A DNA stretch of 38,725 bases from IMG/VR virus record IMGVR_UViG_3300025082_000023, positions 1-38,725 of that record; one strand, 5' to 3'. How positions within the stretch are numbered: the stretch's first letter is position 1; each line of letters starts with the position of its first letter. This stretch comes from a virus. The notes beneath the pieces are model-generated. The model saw only the letters and a list, made by a program, of their open reading frames with translations, was not told the DNA's origin and did no database searches. This document shows, piece after piece, positions 21,569 through 27,811 of this stretch. Position numbers and translations under genes: made by a program.

Positions 21569-22219
21569 ATGAACTATAAAGATTGGGTTGTTGAATCGCA
21601 TCCAAGTTTGGACGGTGGGGGAACTTTTCTAGCGCCTGTATTCGCCAAAGTTTTAGCGGGTAAGCATTTCGATACCGCGTTCGAGTGGTGCGCCGGTCCA
21701 GCTTGGATAGGGTTATGGTTGTTAGAGAATGGCGTGTGCAATGAACTGGTCACTGGGGATATAAATGAAAAATCAGTGGGTATGGTTAGAAGGACTGCCG
21801 ACAACCATAATTATCGCGTTCGGGCCTATGTTAGCGACAACCTTAACTCAATACCAGATGATGAGAAGTTTGATTTAGTGGTATCAAACCCACCAAACTA
21901 CAGCAACATTCAGAGATCGCACCCATTCGGATATATGCGTGATGATCTTAGGCCATCAGATATAGATTGGAAAATACATAGCAATTTTTACGACAACATT
22001 CGACCACACCTTAACAATGATTTTGCCATGTACATTTCCGAAGTTGAGCCCCACAAAACTGAGGTATACATCGACGGGTTTTTATACGACCTCAGAGATC
22101 AAATACCCATGCAAGATTTCATAAAGATGGTGGGTAGAAATGGTATGAAAATTAAAAGGGAGATCCCATATACCGTGGGGCCAGTGGAATGCTCAATACT
22201 AGAGATAGTAGACGATTAA
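21569..22219 (+). CDS. Class I SAM methyltransferase, inserted cargo gene
   Basis: The 216-residue protein has a SAM-binding motif I FEWCAGPAWIG (residues 39-49), an acidic VTGDINEKSV (61-70), and the NPPN catalytic motif in VVSNPPNYS (107-110), as in HemK/PrmC-like N-methyltransferases. The substrate (protein, nucleic acid or small molecule) cannot be read. It is more AT-rich than its neighbours and is flanked by a 52-bp direct repeat, so it was probably gained as a single-gene insertion. Confidence 0.75.
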   Translation: MNYKDWVVESHPSLDGGGTFLAPVFAKVLAGKHFDTAFEWCAGPAWIGLWLLENGVCNELVTGDINEKSVGMVRRTADNHNYRVRAYVSDNLNSIPDDEKFDLVVSNPPNYSNIQRSHPFGYMRDDLRPSDIDWKIHSNFYDNIRPHLNNDFAMYISEVEPHKTEVYIDGFLYDLRDQIPMQDFIKMVGRNGMKIKREIPYTVGPVECSILEIVDD

Positions 22220-22228
22220 GAAATAAGA

Positions 22229-22423
22229 GTGACCGTGTTTGATTTAGCTGGTAAAGATTGGATGACAGAAAAGGAGGCTGCCCACTATTGCGGGGTCTCG
22301 TTCGCTCAGTTCCGAAAAAAGAAACCAGACTACGACCTCCCCTTCGCTGTCTTCATGGGTAAAAAACAGTACCGGCGGCGGGACCTGGACTACGCTATCG
22401 AGCGGTGTGTGGTAAGTGGTTGA
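22229..22423 (+). CDS. Small HTH protein, excisionase-like
   Basis: From GTG the 64-residue product reads DWMTEKEAAHYCGVSFAQF and ends VFMGKKQYRRRDLDYAIERC. This is the MerR/excisionase-type helix-turn-helix in which a short wing follows the recognition helix. It may be the excision factor or a small regulator. Its first codons exist a second time at 21514. An alternative GTG lies at 22235. Confidence 0.65.
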   Translation: MTVFDLAGKDWMTEKEAAHYCGVSFAQFRKKKPDYDLPFAVFMGKKQYRRRDLDYAIERCVVSG

Positions 22424-22453
22424 TTTGGTTTGGGTATTTTTTTGTCTAATGTG

Positions 22454-22487
22454 TTGTACATTGTACCCATATATAGTACAATGTACA
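22454..22487 (+). promoter_or_regulatory. Promoter buried in a 12-bp inverted repeat
   Basis: TTGTAC (22454-22459) and TACAAT (22477-22482) are 17 bases apart. A perfect inverted repeat TGTACATTGTAC / GTACAATGTACA (22455-22466 and 22476-22487) covers both boxes, so a dimeric or tetrameric repressor could block it fully. It would drive the genes from 22529 on. A TCAGGG/CCCTGA hairpin (about 22493-22509) lies in the leader. Confidence 0.75.
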
Positions 22488-22528
22488 CATGGTCAGGGGA
22501 TGGCCCTGATCTAAGACAGGAGAGAGAA

Positions 22529-22723
22529 ATGAGTAAAGTGGCAAACAGAAAATCCCTCGCCCTTGTTGATGGGCTTCAGGAAATGGTAAACGAGTTGGTT
22601 GATCATCTTACGGATGTCTTGGACGATGATCCCAAGCCTTTTAACTTCGACAAATTGTCAGAAGCGATGGAAATCAGAAAACAGATCACAAAACTTTCTT
22701 TGACCATTGACAAAGAACAGTAA
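22529..22723 (+). CDS. Hypothetical helical protein (64 aa)
   Basis: MSKVANRKSLALVDGLQEMV, NELVDHLTDVLDDDPKPFNF and SEAMEIRKQITKLSLTIDKE. It is probably two helices. AGGAGAGAG gives a strong ribosome site, and the same site type precedes the next two genes. It is the first gene after the palindromic promoter. Function unknown. Confidence 0.7.
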   Translation: MSKVANRKSLALVDGLQEMVNELVDHLTDVLDDDPKPFNFDKLSEAMEIRKQITKLSLTIDKEQ

Positions 22724-22735
22724 GGAGAGAGAAAA

Positions 22736-23068
22736 ATGAGACCACGTTTTAACGGATGCACAATAAAAGATACGGGAACTGAATGTCCTCTTTGTACGCA
22801 TCGCACAACGCTCGGGGGCAATCCGATCTTACTTAAAGAGGTCATAGAACTTCCTAACCCTGATGAATGGTCTGATGCGGTCGAAAAGATAAAAGATGTG
22901 AACGTCGTGATTGGTGACATCATCTGCATTTCATGTGGCGATGACCATAACGGTGCATTTCATAATGCCCATGACTGTGTTGACCACGCAGTTCATCACT
23001 ACGGTGATGGTGTGTTGGGTGATTACTATGAGTGTGGCAAATGTGGCTCATTTGTTCAAGCCGGTTAA
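22736..23068 (+). CDS. Cys/His-rich hypothetical protein (110 aa)
   Basis: Three Cys pairs, TECPLCTH, ICISCGDDH and YYECGKCGSF, with nearby His residues (HNGAFHNAHDC, DHAVHHYG), suggest one or two zinc ribbons. There is no known family I can name. GGAGAGAG precedes the ATG. It belongs to the 22.5-23.6 kb operon. Confidence 0.65.
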   Translation: MRPRFNGCTIKDTGTECPLCTHRTTLGGNPILLKEVIELPNPDEWSDAVEKIKDVNVVIGDIICISCGDDHNGAFHNAHDCVDHAVHHYGDGVLGDYYECGKCGSFVQAG

Positions 23069-23082
23069 TTAAGGAGAGAGAA

Positions 23083-23625
23083 ATGAATTATTCAGTAAAA
23101 AACGTAAAGACCTTTAATTCCCCCGACGGTGGTGGATACAACGCTAGTTTCTACTGCGGGAAAACCAAAGTCGCCAACATCCATGATGGTGGTTACGGTG
23201 GATGCCCTGAGTACGATTGGCTAGACACTACCATAGGGCGCACGGGAAAGTTCAACCCTGACCAACATTTTGAAAAGGATTTCTACGCCTTCATTAAGAC
23301 CCACAAAATTCCCGATTTTGAGTGGGATGATGAGAAAGGTGGGTTTGTTGATATTCCAGATGAGTTCATCACTCCCACGGATGATTTGTTTGTCGGCAAT
23401 CTCGTCAATGATTTCCTTGATATGAAACACTTGAAACAAGCCTTAAAGAAAGATGTCCTTGTTGTCAAATACGACAAAGGCACGATTCATGCCACAGGAG
23501 ACAAACCTACCCCTGAACTTGTGAGTAGATATGTTGAATCACTTTCGGGCGAGGAGGATAAGAACATGGGTATCCTGAACAGTCTCTCATTTGAAGAAGC
23601 GTGGGAAATTTGGCGCAACCGTTAA
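23083..23625 (+). CDS. Hypothetical protein (180 aa)
   Basis: MNYSVKNVKTFNSPDGGGYN, SFYCGKTKVANIHDGGYGG, FEWDDEKGGFVDIPDEF and a helical C-terminus LVSRYVESLSGEEDK, SFEEAWEIW. The start is set by AAGGAGAGAG. Gly- and Asp-rich in the first half. I do not recognise a family. It is the last gene of the small operon and is followed by a terminator-like hairpin. Confidence 0.65.
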   Translation: MNYSVKNVKTFNSPDGGGYNASFYCGKTKVANIHDGGYGGCPEYDWLDTTIGRTGKFNPDQHFEKDFYAFIKTHKIPDFEWDDEKGGFVDIPDEFITPTDDLFVGNLVNDFLDMKHLKQALKKDVLVVKYDKGTIHATGDKPTPELVSRYVESLSGEEDKNMGILNSLSFEEAWEIWRNR

Positions 23626-23646
23626 TCACAACAGTAAGACGCAAGC

Positions 23647-23672
23647 ACTCAGCATCCTTCAGGGGTGCTGAG
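23647..23672 (+). terminator. Terminator-like hairpin
   Basis: CTCAGCATCC and GGGTGCTGAG form a 10-bp stem (one U-G) with a TTCAG loop, followed by only a weak T-rich tail (TTGTT). It separates the unknown operon from the HTH and integrase pair. Confidence 0.55.
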
Positions 23673-23695
23673 TTGTTATGTCTGGAGAATCCAAC

Positions 23696-23887
23696 ATGGC
23701 TAAAGAGAACAAGCGTCTACGGACGTTGATGACCAAGTATGGTTTAACAATCAAGGAAGTTGCTGAACTGCTCTATGTCTCACCTGTGACGGTTCAGCAT
23801 TGGAGAGCATCTGAGGGTGCGGTAGGTTATCGCAATATGCCCAGAGGGTACTTAGAACTGCTTAAAATAAAACTAGGAGAAAAGTGA
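23696..23887 (+). CDS. Small HTH regulator upstream of integrase
   Basis: The 63-residue protein has LMTKYGLTIKEVAELLYVSP and VTVQHWRASEGAVGYRNMPR, a helix-turn-helix. The start at 23696 is supported by GGAG 8 nt upstream; ATG at 23678 is an alternative. Its TGA overlaps the integrase ATG (TGATG), so the two are coupled. It could be a directionality factor or a controller of integrase. Confidence 0.7.
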   Translation: MAKENKRLRTLMTKYGLTIKEVAELLYVSPVTVQHWRASEGAVGYRNMPRGYLELLKIKLGEK

Positions 23888-24936
23888 TGGCATATTTACA
23901 AAAACATTCCAAAAACAAGCAAGCACTTGTGCTGGTTTACAAGGATGCGAACGACAAACGCCGGAAGAAGTATCTGGGCCAGATCCCAAAACGGCAGGCC
24001 AACCTTCTACTGGAGCAAGCCTGCAGCGAGGAACGATCCAGAAAGCTGGGACTCCGTGTGGAGTCGCCTTTGTTTCAGAGTGCAATTCGTGGGCCACTGT
24101 TTAAAGAATACGCCTCGGAATACCTTACCGAATACCGGCATGATTTCCCAAAAACCTACGGCAAGGTAAAGGCCAGTATGGTGCATCTGGTAGGTGGGTT
24201 TGGGGATTTAAGGTTGGATGCGGGAGAGCAGAAGTGGGCCGATGCCTGGAAGAAGTACAAAGTGCGGCGGCTTGCTGAGATCATGCCCTCTACCCTGCAG
24301 GGGGAGTGGATGACACTACGCAAGTCTTTGAAGTCGGCGGTTCCCTCGAAGATCCCCAATTCCCCTCTCGGGCATTTAGAGTTTGGGATGAGGGTGCAGC
24401 AGAACAAAATCCACTGCTTTCGTAAACCGGAACTGATCGCACTCTACGGTGCGTCCGATCCGCTCTTTGCCGCGACCTGGCAGTTTGTCGCCAATACCGG
24501 CCTCCGTCGGGGTGAGATTGTGATGCAGCGCAAGGTGTATGTGGGGCGGGAGGAAGTTCAGATTGTGAACGACCCGGAGGATAATCTTGAAACCAAGACA
24601 GGTAAGAGTCGGATCGTGCCGCTGTCGGATGCGGCGCAGGATGCCCGAGAGCGGGTTTTATTCTACAACCCGGATGGGGCTGACTTTTTCCCGCAGATGA
24701 GGGACAAGTCTGATTGGTCCAAAAAGTTTGCAGAAGTGCGGGGATTGGCAGGGGTTGATCGTGGGACCCTGCACGGGCTCAGGCACACCTTCATCTCGTA
24801 CCTGGTGAATGACTTGCGGGAGCCCCTGCCGGTGGTGCAGGAGCTGGCCGGTCATGCCAAGGTGGAAACCACCATGCGCTACATCCACGTTTTACCGGAC
24901 CACCACAAAAGGGCGGTCCAAAACCTAAACTTGTGA
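23887..24936 (+). CDS. int: Tyrosine recombinase integrase
   Basis: The 349-residue enzyme has all catalytic residues: Arg207 in NTGLRRGEI, Lys240 in KTGKSRIVPL, HGLRHTF (His296, Arg299), GHAK (His323) and Tyr332 in TTMRYIH. The N-terminus (about 1-60) is the arm-binding part, followed by the core-binding helices. It integrates the phage circle at the host tRNA-Gly gene; attP and arm-type repeats lie directly downstream. The ATG at 23887 overlaps the previous stop and has AGGAG upstream. Confidence 0.95.
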   Translation: MAYLQKHSKNKQALVLVYKDANDKRRKKYLGQIPKRQANLLLEQACSEERSRKLGLRVESPLFQSAIRGPLFKEYASEYLTEYRHDFPKTYGKVKASMVHLVGGFGDLRLDAGEQKWADAWKKYKVRRLAEIMPSTLQGEWMTLRKSLKSAVPSKIPNSPLGHLEFGMRVQQNKIHCFRKPELIALYGASDPLFAATWQFVANTGLRRGEIVMQRKVYVGREEVQIVNDPEDNLETKTGKSRIVPLSDAAQDARERVLFYNPDGADFFPQMRDKSDWSKKFAEVRGLAGVDRGTLHGLRHTFISYLVNDLREPLPVVQELAGHAKVETTMRYIHVLPDHHKRAVQNLNL

Positions 24937-24941
24937 ATCTC

Positions 24942-24962
24942 GCACCACACCTGGCACCACAC
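24942..24962 (+). repeat. Left integrase arm-type doublet
   Basis: GCACCACAC occurs at 24942-24950 and 24954-24962, a 12-nt period. The same pair occurs to the right of the attP core at 25135-25155. Such paired direct repeats on both sides of a core are typical arm sites of tyrosine integrases. Confidence 0.75.
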
Positions 24963-25015
24963 CATTCCCTGCTTGAAAGTGTGGTATTTGTAAGTGTCTG
25001 TTTTTTATAGTGTTT

Positions 25016-25060
<45 letters not shown>

Positions 25061-25134
25061 AAGCGTATATGGCTCGTAAGTTGTTGATTTTAGGTAGGTG
25101 GGGTGCTATATCGTGCTATAGAATGGTATGGTTT

Positions 25135-25155
25135 GCACCACACTTTGCACCACAC
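25135..25155 (+). repeat. Right integrase arm-type doublet
   Basis: GCACCACAC at 25135-25143 and 25147-25155, with the same 12-nt period and direct orientation as the left doublet. Together with the core they outline an attP of about 215 bases. Confidence 0.75.
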
Positions 25156-25156
25156 T

Positions 25157-25378
25157 TCAGAGAGTCTCAATTTCGCGAATGTCACGAATCATAGCACGAG
25201 GGATGTGCCAAAGATTTCCCCAATATTGAGCCTTGCCAGGAATGTGGGTCATCGCCAGGGTGATCCACATCCTTGTCTTTTGAACAAGCAGCCCGTAGGT
25301 GACGACTGGGGTTTCATCCGGGGTTAGATCATCCGTCCAGCTCCCATCCATGTATGCGTCAATCCAGGACACAGCCAC
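25157..25378 (-). CDS. Conserved small phage protein (73 aa)
   Basis: The GTG at 25378 overlaps the TAG of the upstream gene, giving VAVSWIDAYMDGSWTDDLTP, VVTYGLLVQKTRMWITLAMT, and YWGNLWHIPRAMIRDIREIE. The pattern of a strand-rich body with a V-x-L-A segment and ending HIPRAMI recurs in small phage proteins of unknown function. The long N-terminal frame extension up to 25576 overlaps the neighbour and is ignored. It ends two bases from the right arm site. Confidence 0.65.
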   Translation of the reverse strand: MAVSWIDAYMDGSWTDDLTPDETPVVTYGLLVQKTRMWITLAMTHIPGKAQYWGNLWHIPRAMIRDIREIETL

Positions 25379-25548
25379 TAAGCTGCCTCGCGCTGCTCCA
25401 TGTCCACGAAGTCCTGAAATATGTCTGGTGCGTCCCCGAGGAACCCCGTCACCTTCGCCCACTCCCGCAGCACCTTCACCCGCTCCTTCTTTGTTTTCGA
25501 ATCGCGCCACTGTTGCTGGAAGGTTGGGATGCGGAAGGTTGGGGGCAT
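25378..25548 (-). CDS. Hypothetical basic protein (56 aa)
   Basis: MPPTFRIPTFQQQWRDSKTK, KERVKVLREWAKVTGFLGDA and ending DFVDMEQREAA. The ATG at 25548 is preceded by AGGAG 7 nt away; an upstream Met at 25635 has no site. It is coupled to the following gene through overlapping TAG/GTG. Function unknown. Confidence 0.6.
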   Translation of the reverse strand: MPPTFRIPTFQQQWRDSKTKKERVKVLREWAKVTGFLGDAPDIFQDFVDMEQREAA

Positions 25549-25836
25549 TTGGGGGTCTCCTAATGAAATCGGGCAAAACGTTGTTCGCTCCTGGGGGTTA
25601 GATTCATACCGATCCGGTAAGAAAGTATTGAACATAGCTAAACGGGGTTAAATCCCCTGGGCCTATAAAACAAGGTGTTTTTGGATGTGAAAAAACAAAC
25701 CTTCACCTTCGCCATTTTACCGTTAAACACTGTAAAAGAGGGGGTTTTCATGTGTTTCGTAGACCTGTATGGAGCCCTGTCGCGCGTACTTTTGGGTTGG
25801 CAGGGTTATTCCCCTGCGTATGCACGACAGAGCGTC
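25549..25836. other. Noncoding stretch with a composite hairpin
   Basis: I see no convincing gene in this 288-base interval. Its notable feature is the two-tier hairpin at 25777-25830, next to the tRNA-like element. The remainder is mixed sequence with short A- and T-runs. Confidence 0.55.
25777..25830 (-). repeat. Two-tier hairpin directly 3' of the tRNA-like element
   Basis: On the - strand CTGTCGTGCATAC (25830-25818) pairs with GTACGCGCGACAG (25789-25777) at 12 of 13 positions, counting one U-G. Inside, GCAGGG and CCCTGC (25817-25812 and 25805-25800) pair around GAATAA. The two stems stack at 25817/25818, leaving a 10-nt 3' bulge. There is no U-tract, so it is not a classical terminator. 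Confidence 0.7.
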
Positions 25837-25916
25837 TGGTGGAGGTGGGGGGATTCAAACCCCCGTCCCGGCTACTCCGCTTCGGGCTTATCGCCGGTCG
25901 AATTCGTTTCACCCCC
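25837..25916 (-). ncRNA. tRNA/tmRNA-like element (80 nt)
   Basis: On the - strand GGGGGTG at the 5' end pairs with CACCTCC near the 3' end, 7 bp with a G3-U70 pair (the alanine identity mark), then A and an encoded CCA. A T-arm GGGGG-TTTGAAT-CCCCC follows GAC, as in tmRNA ends, but has T where C56 is usual. Near the 5' end AATTCGAC recalls the tmRNA D-loop region. CCGGC/GCCGG encloses a 20-nt loop in place of the anticodon arm or tmRNA body. The 5' half overlaps the end of the 89-residue gene. It may be a reduced tmRNA-like RNA, or a tRNA-derived relic of an old attachment site. Confidence 0.5.
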
Positions 25917-26141
25917 AATGACTTTATAGTGGACAGATCCATCTTCCTGGTGTTCTACCCGGTAGTGAACCGGCACCATTTTGTAGAGGGTGAATTCATC
26001 CCCGTGCGCCGGGGGGATCTCAGTCGTAATTGCGTCGAACACTTTGTCCATCGCGGCGAAGGGGCTGAAGCCTTTACCGAGCGAATTCTCAAAAAATTTA
26101 TCCATCGCCCGAACCTGGGTATTCCTCATAGCTAACACCAT
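25872..26141 (-). CDS. Hypothetical protein (89 aa)
   Basis: MVLAMRNTQVRAMDKFFENS, LGKGFSPFAAMDKVFDAITT, then EFTLYKMVPVHYRVEHQEDG and a polar tail ending GDKPEAE. A good ribosome site (AAGGAG, 7 nt) supports the start. The last 15 or so codons are also the 5' half of the tRNA-like element. Function unknown; it follows the lysis genes on the late transcript. Confidence 0.65.
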   Translation of the reverse strand: MVLAMRNTQVRAMDKFFENSLGKGFSPFAAMDKVFDAITTEIPPAHGDEFTLYKMVPVHYRVEHQEDGSVHYKVIGGETNSTGDKPEAE

Positions 26142-26170
26142 GTCGTACTCCTTTTTTAAAATGAAAATTG

Positions 26171-26219
26171 GTAATGAGCGATTACCGCGCTGTCACTACG
26201 GTAGGTTATCCCTACCGAA
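26171..26219 (-). terminator. Pair of hairpins before the 89-residue gene
   Basis: CGGTAGG/CCTACCG (about 26200-26219) and GGTAAT/ATTACC (about 26171-26187) form two successive hairpins. On the - strand the second is followed by AATTTTCATTTT, a weak T-rich tail. This may be a partial terminator or leader structure. Confidence 0.4.
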
Positions 26220-26225
26220 TGATTC

Positions 26226-26426
26226 CTAATATTCTTCCTCATCCCGATCTGGTACGAGTCCTCTGTCGCCTGCAGTTGCAGCGGGAGGTCGTACCTCGAC
26301 ACGGCGAAGAGGGTTGCCATTGCGACCCCAGCAACGGCGATCTTGCCGCTCTGACCGCGTGAATTTACGCTTCGATCTCTTCCGTAAAGCTACCGATTTA
26401 ATTTTGTCGGCCCTGGGATTAACCAC
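26226..26426 (-). CDS. Possible small Arg-rich protein (66 aa)
   Basis: From GTG at 26426 the frame gives MVNPRADKIKSVALRKRSKR, KFTRSERQDRRCWGRNGNPL, then VRPPAATAGDRGLVPDRDEE. It is strongly basic with an acidic end. It overlaps the lipoprotein gene by 37 nt. Without a recognised family or strong ribosome site it remains doubtful. Confidence 0.4.
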   Translation of the reverse strand: MVNPRADKIKSVALRKRSKRKFTRSERQDRRCWGRNGNPLRRVEVRPPAATAGDRGLVPDRDEEEY

Positions 26427-26764
26427 CCGGCGATTACTGGAACCACGACAAACGCGAGGATCAATCCGATCCCGCCAAGCTCTACTGCTTTTTCAGCAAC
26501 CGTCCAAATCGTATCTGGCGCACATTCCATGTCAATCCCCCGCATCCTCGTATCCATCATCGTTTCCGTCACCACATCGGTCACAAAAGCACTCGTCATG
26601 GCCCCCGCTATCGGTGCAAGTGCACCCCCCGATAAGACAGTACCCGCAGTCGCACCTATCGCCGCCCCTGTTGCTACTACCGTTGATTTTTTTAGTGTCG
26701 TGCATCCCGCTAACCCAAGTACAGTAATAAGAGTAAGATGTCTGCTATACCAAGGAGTACGCAT
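26390..26764 (-). CDS. Small lipoprotein with glycine-rich hydrophobic stretch
   Basis: The 124-residue product has a lipoprotein signal peptide ending LTLITVLGLAGC (lipobox LAGC, Cys at about 21). Next are an Ala/Gly-rich segment VVATGAAIGATAGTVLSGGA, and a second membrane span GGIGLILAFVVVPVIAGWLI. It could be an o-spanin-like or other envelope protein, given its place beside the holin candidate, but it is longer and more hydrophobic than typical o-spanins. No strong ribosome site is seen. Confidence 0.65.
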   Translation of the reverse strand: MRTPWYSRHLTLITVLGLAGCTTLKKSTVVATGAAIGATAGTVLSGGALAPIAGAMTSAFVTDVVTETMMDTRMRGIDMECAPDTIWTVAEKAVELGGIGLILAFVVVPVIAGWLIPGPTKLNR

Positions 26765-26801
26765 AATATCGTGTGGTAAGTAGTCCAGAGAACATCATGC
26801 T

Positions 26802-26900
26802 TCACATAATCTCCTGCATCACTCCGATCACCACAACAACTACCACAACCACAACCACAATCTTCCATTGGTTAGTTAAACCTTCCCATAAATTTTTCAT
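26802..26900 (-). CDS. Poly-valine single-span membrane peptide (32 aa)
   Basis: ATG at 26900 opens MKNLWEGLTNQWKI, ten consecutive Val codons, then IGVMQEIM and stop. AGGGA lies about 6 nt upstream. The polar N-terminus plus a pure Ile/Val segment predicts one membrane span. The run is encoded by mixed GTG/GTT/GTA codons in a GTGGTT repeat. It lies between the holin candidate and the lipoprotein, so a lysis-related role is an inference. Confidence 0.65.
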   Translation of the reverse strand: MKNLWEGLTNQWKIVVVVVVVVVVIGVMQEIM

Positions 26901-26923
26901 CTTTGTTCCCTATGTTGAGTTAA

Positions 26924-27187
26924 TTATTTTAGTCCGAATGCACTACCAGTTAGGATCGCACCAAAGGCTAGGTGGAATATGCCACCACCCATTAGAGTGA
27001 ATGGTGAATGTTGGGCTGTGAGTTTCTTCATCAGTTCCATTTGTACCATTGGTTCTGATGTTGCATTGATAATTGCCATAAACTCACTAATGTCTGGCCT
27101 GTTCAGTCCATACCAAATTGGAACAACCATAAAATCGTATAGGCAAATAACGAGGTAGACACCGAGCGCAGTCCATCTCCAGTACAT
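26924..27187 (-). CDS. Putative holin (87 aa)
   Basis: Two hydrophobic segments, RWTALGVYLVICLYDFMVVP (residues 4-23) and LMGGGIFHLAFGAILTGSAF (about 65-84), flank a polar helix SEFMAIINATSEPMVQMELM. This resembles small phage holins with two or three membrane segments. It is in a cluster of small membrane proteins after the virion genes. It would make pores in the inner membrane at the end of infection. Ribosome site weak. Confidence 0.65.
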   Translation of the reverse strand: MYWRWTALGVYLVICLYDFMVVPIWYGLNRPDISEFMAIINATSEPMVQMELMKKLTAQHSPFTLMGGGIFHLAFGAILTGSAFGLK

Positions 27188-27191
27188 TGAA

Positions 27192-27428
27192 CTACTTCGA
27201 CATCAGCCGTTCTTCCATCTTGTCAATTCGGGCCAGCACCCTGTCGATGGCTCCGTTTAATTCAGCCCGACTGACCGCATCGGTGGCAAGGTCTGTAATC
27301 CTAGAGTGGAGTTTAGAATCCTCGCGCCTTAGTTCATCGAGTAGAGCGAACACTCTCCGCAGCAACCAGCCCATCATCAACAGCATCGCCCCATAGACCA
27401 TCGAGAGGATTTGCTGGGTTTCCATCAT
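27192..27428 (-). CDS. Small membrane-anchored coiled-coil protein (78 aa)
   Basis: The N-terminus IQQ-like QQILSMVYGAMLLMMGWLLR is one membrane span. The rest, LLDELRREDSKLHSRITDLA through RIDKMEERLMSK, is a coiled coil. The topology is like i-spanins or other lysis helpers, but it is short. Its ATG overlaps the stop of the upstream gene (ATGA). Function inferred from shape and place. Confidence 0.65.
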   Translation of the reverse strand: MMETQQILSMVYGAMLLMMGWLLRRVFALLDELRREDSKLHSRITDLATDAVSRAELNGAIDRVLARIDKMEERLMSK

Positions 27429-27811
27429 GTTTCTGTGCCGTCTGGTTTTTTCTCAGGGAAAATCGGCTGAGGATTCACCACAAATCCGAACCCATCTGGA
27501 GATGTTCCTGACCACGCCAGGCAATGCTCTGTTTGATTTTTTTCTGTGCGCGAAACCACAACAGATGTCGAGGTGTGATCTTCGTTGGTGAAGATGGCGA
27601 TGGTAGTCCTTGCTGACATCTCCATCACCGCGACACCAGACTCACCCCAGGTGTCGCTGATAATCTCTGCCATTCGTGACATGGTTGGGACGCAGTAGAG
27701 TTTGATTTGCACCACCCGTGGCTGCACATCATCGGGTGGTTCTATAGCGTGAACAGATACAAAAAAACCGCCAAGGATGGCGGCTATAACGAAATTGAGA
27801 AATGGTTTCAT
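27425..27811 (-). CDS. Secreted or periplasmic hypothetical protein (128 aa)
   Basis: A clear signal peptide, MKPFLNFVIAAILGGFFVSV ending HA, precedes a soluble domain with two Cys (KLYCVPTMSRMAEIISDTW, EHCLAWSGTSPDGFGF) that could form a disulfide. It is coupled to the genes on both sides by 4-nt overlaps. Similar exported proteins occur near lysis genes of marine podovirus-like genomes. There is no peptidoglycan hydrolase motif. Confidence 0.6.
   Translation of the reverse strand: MKPFLNFVIAAILGGFFVSVHAIEPPDDVQPRVVQIKLYCVPTMSRMAEIISDTWGESGVAVMEMSARTTIAIFTNEDHTSTSVVVSRTEKNQTEHCLAWSGTSPDGFGFVVNPQPIFPEKKPDGTET

Noticed and set aside
25675-25929. An 84-codon + strand frame over the tRNA-like region
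   Set aside because: It runs antisense through the hairpin and the tRNA-like element, and its sequence is an artefact of those structures.
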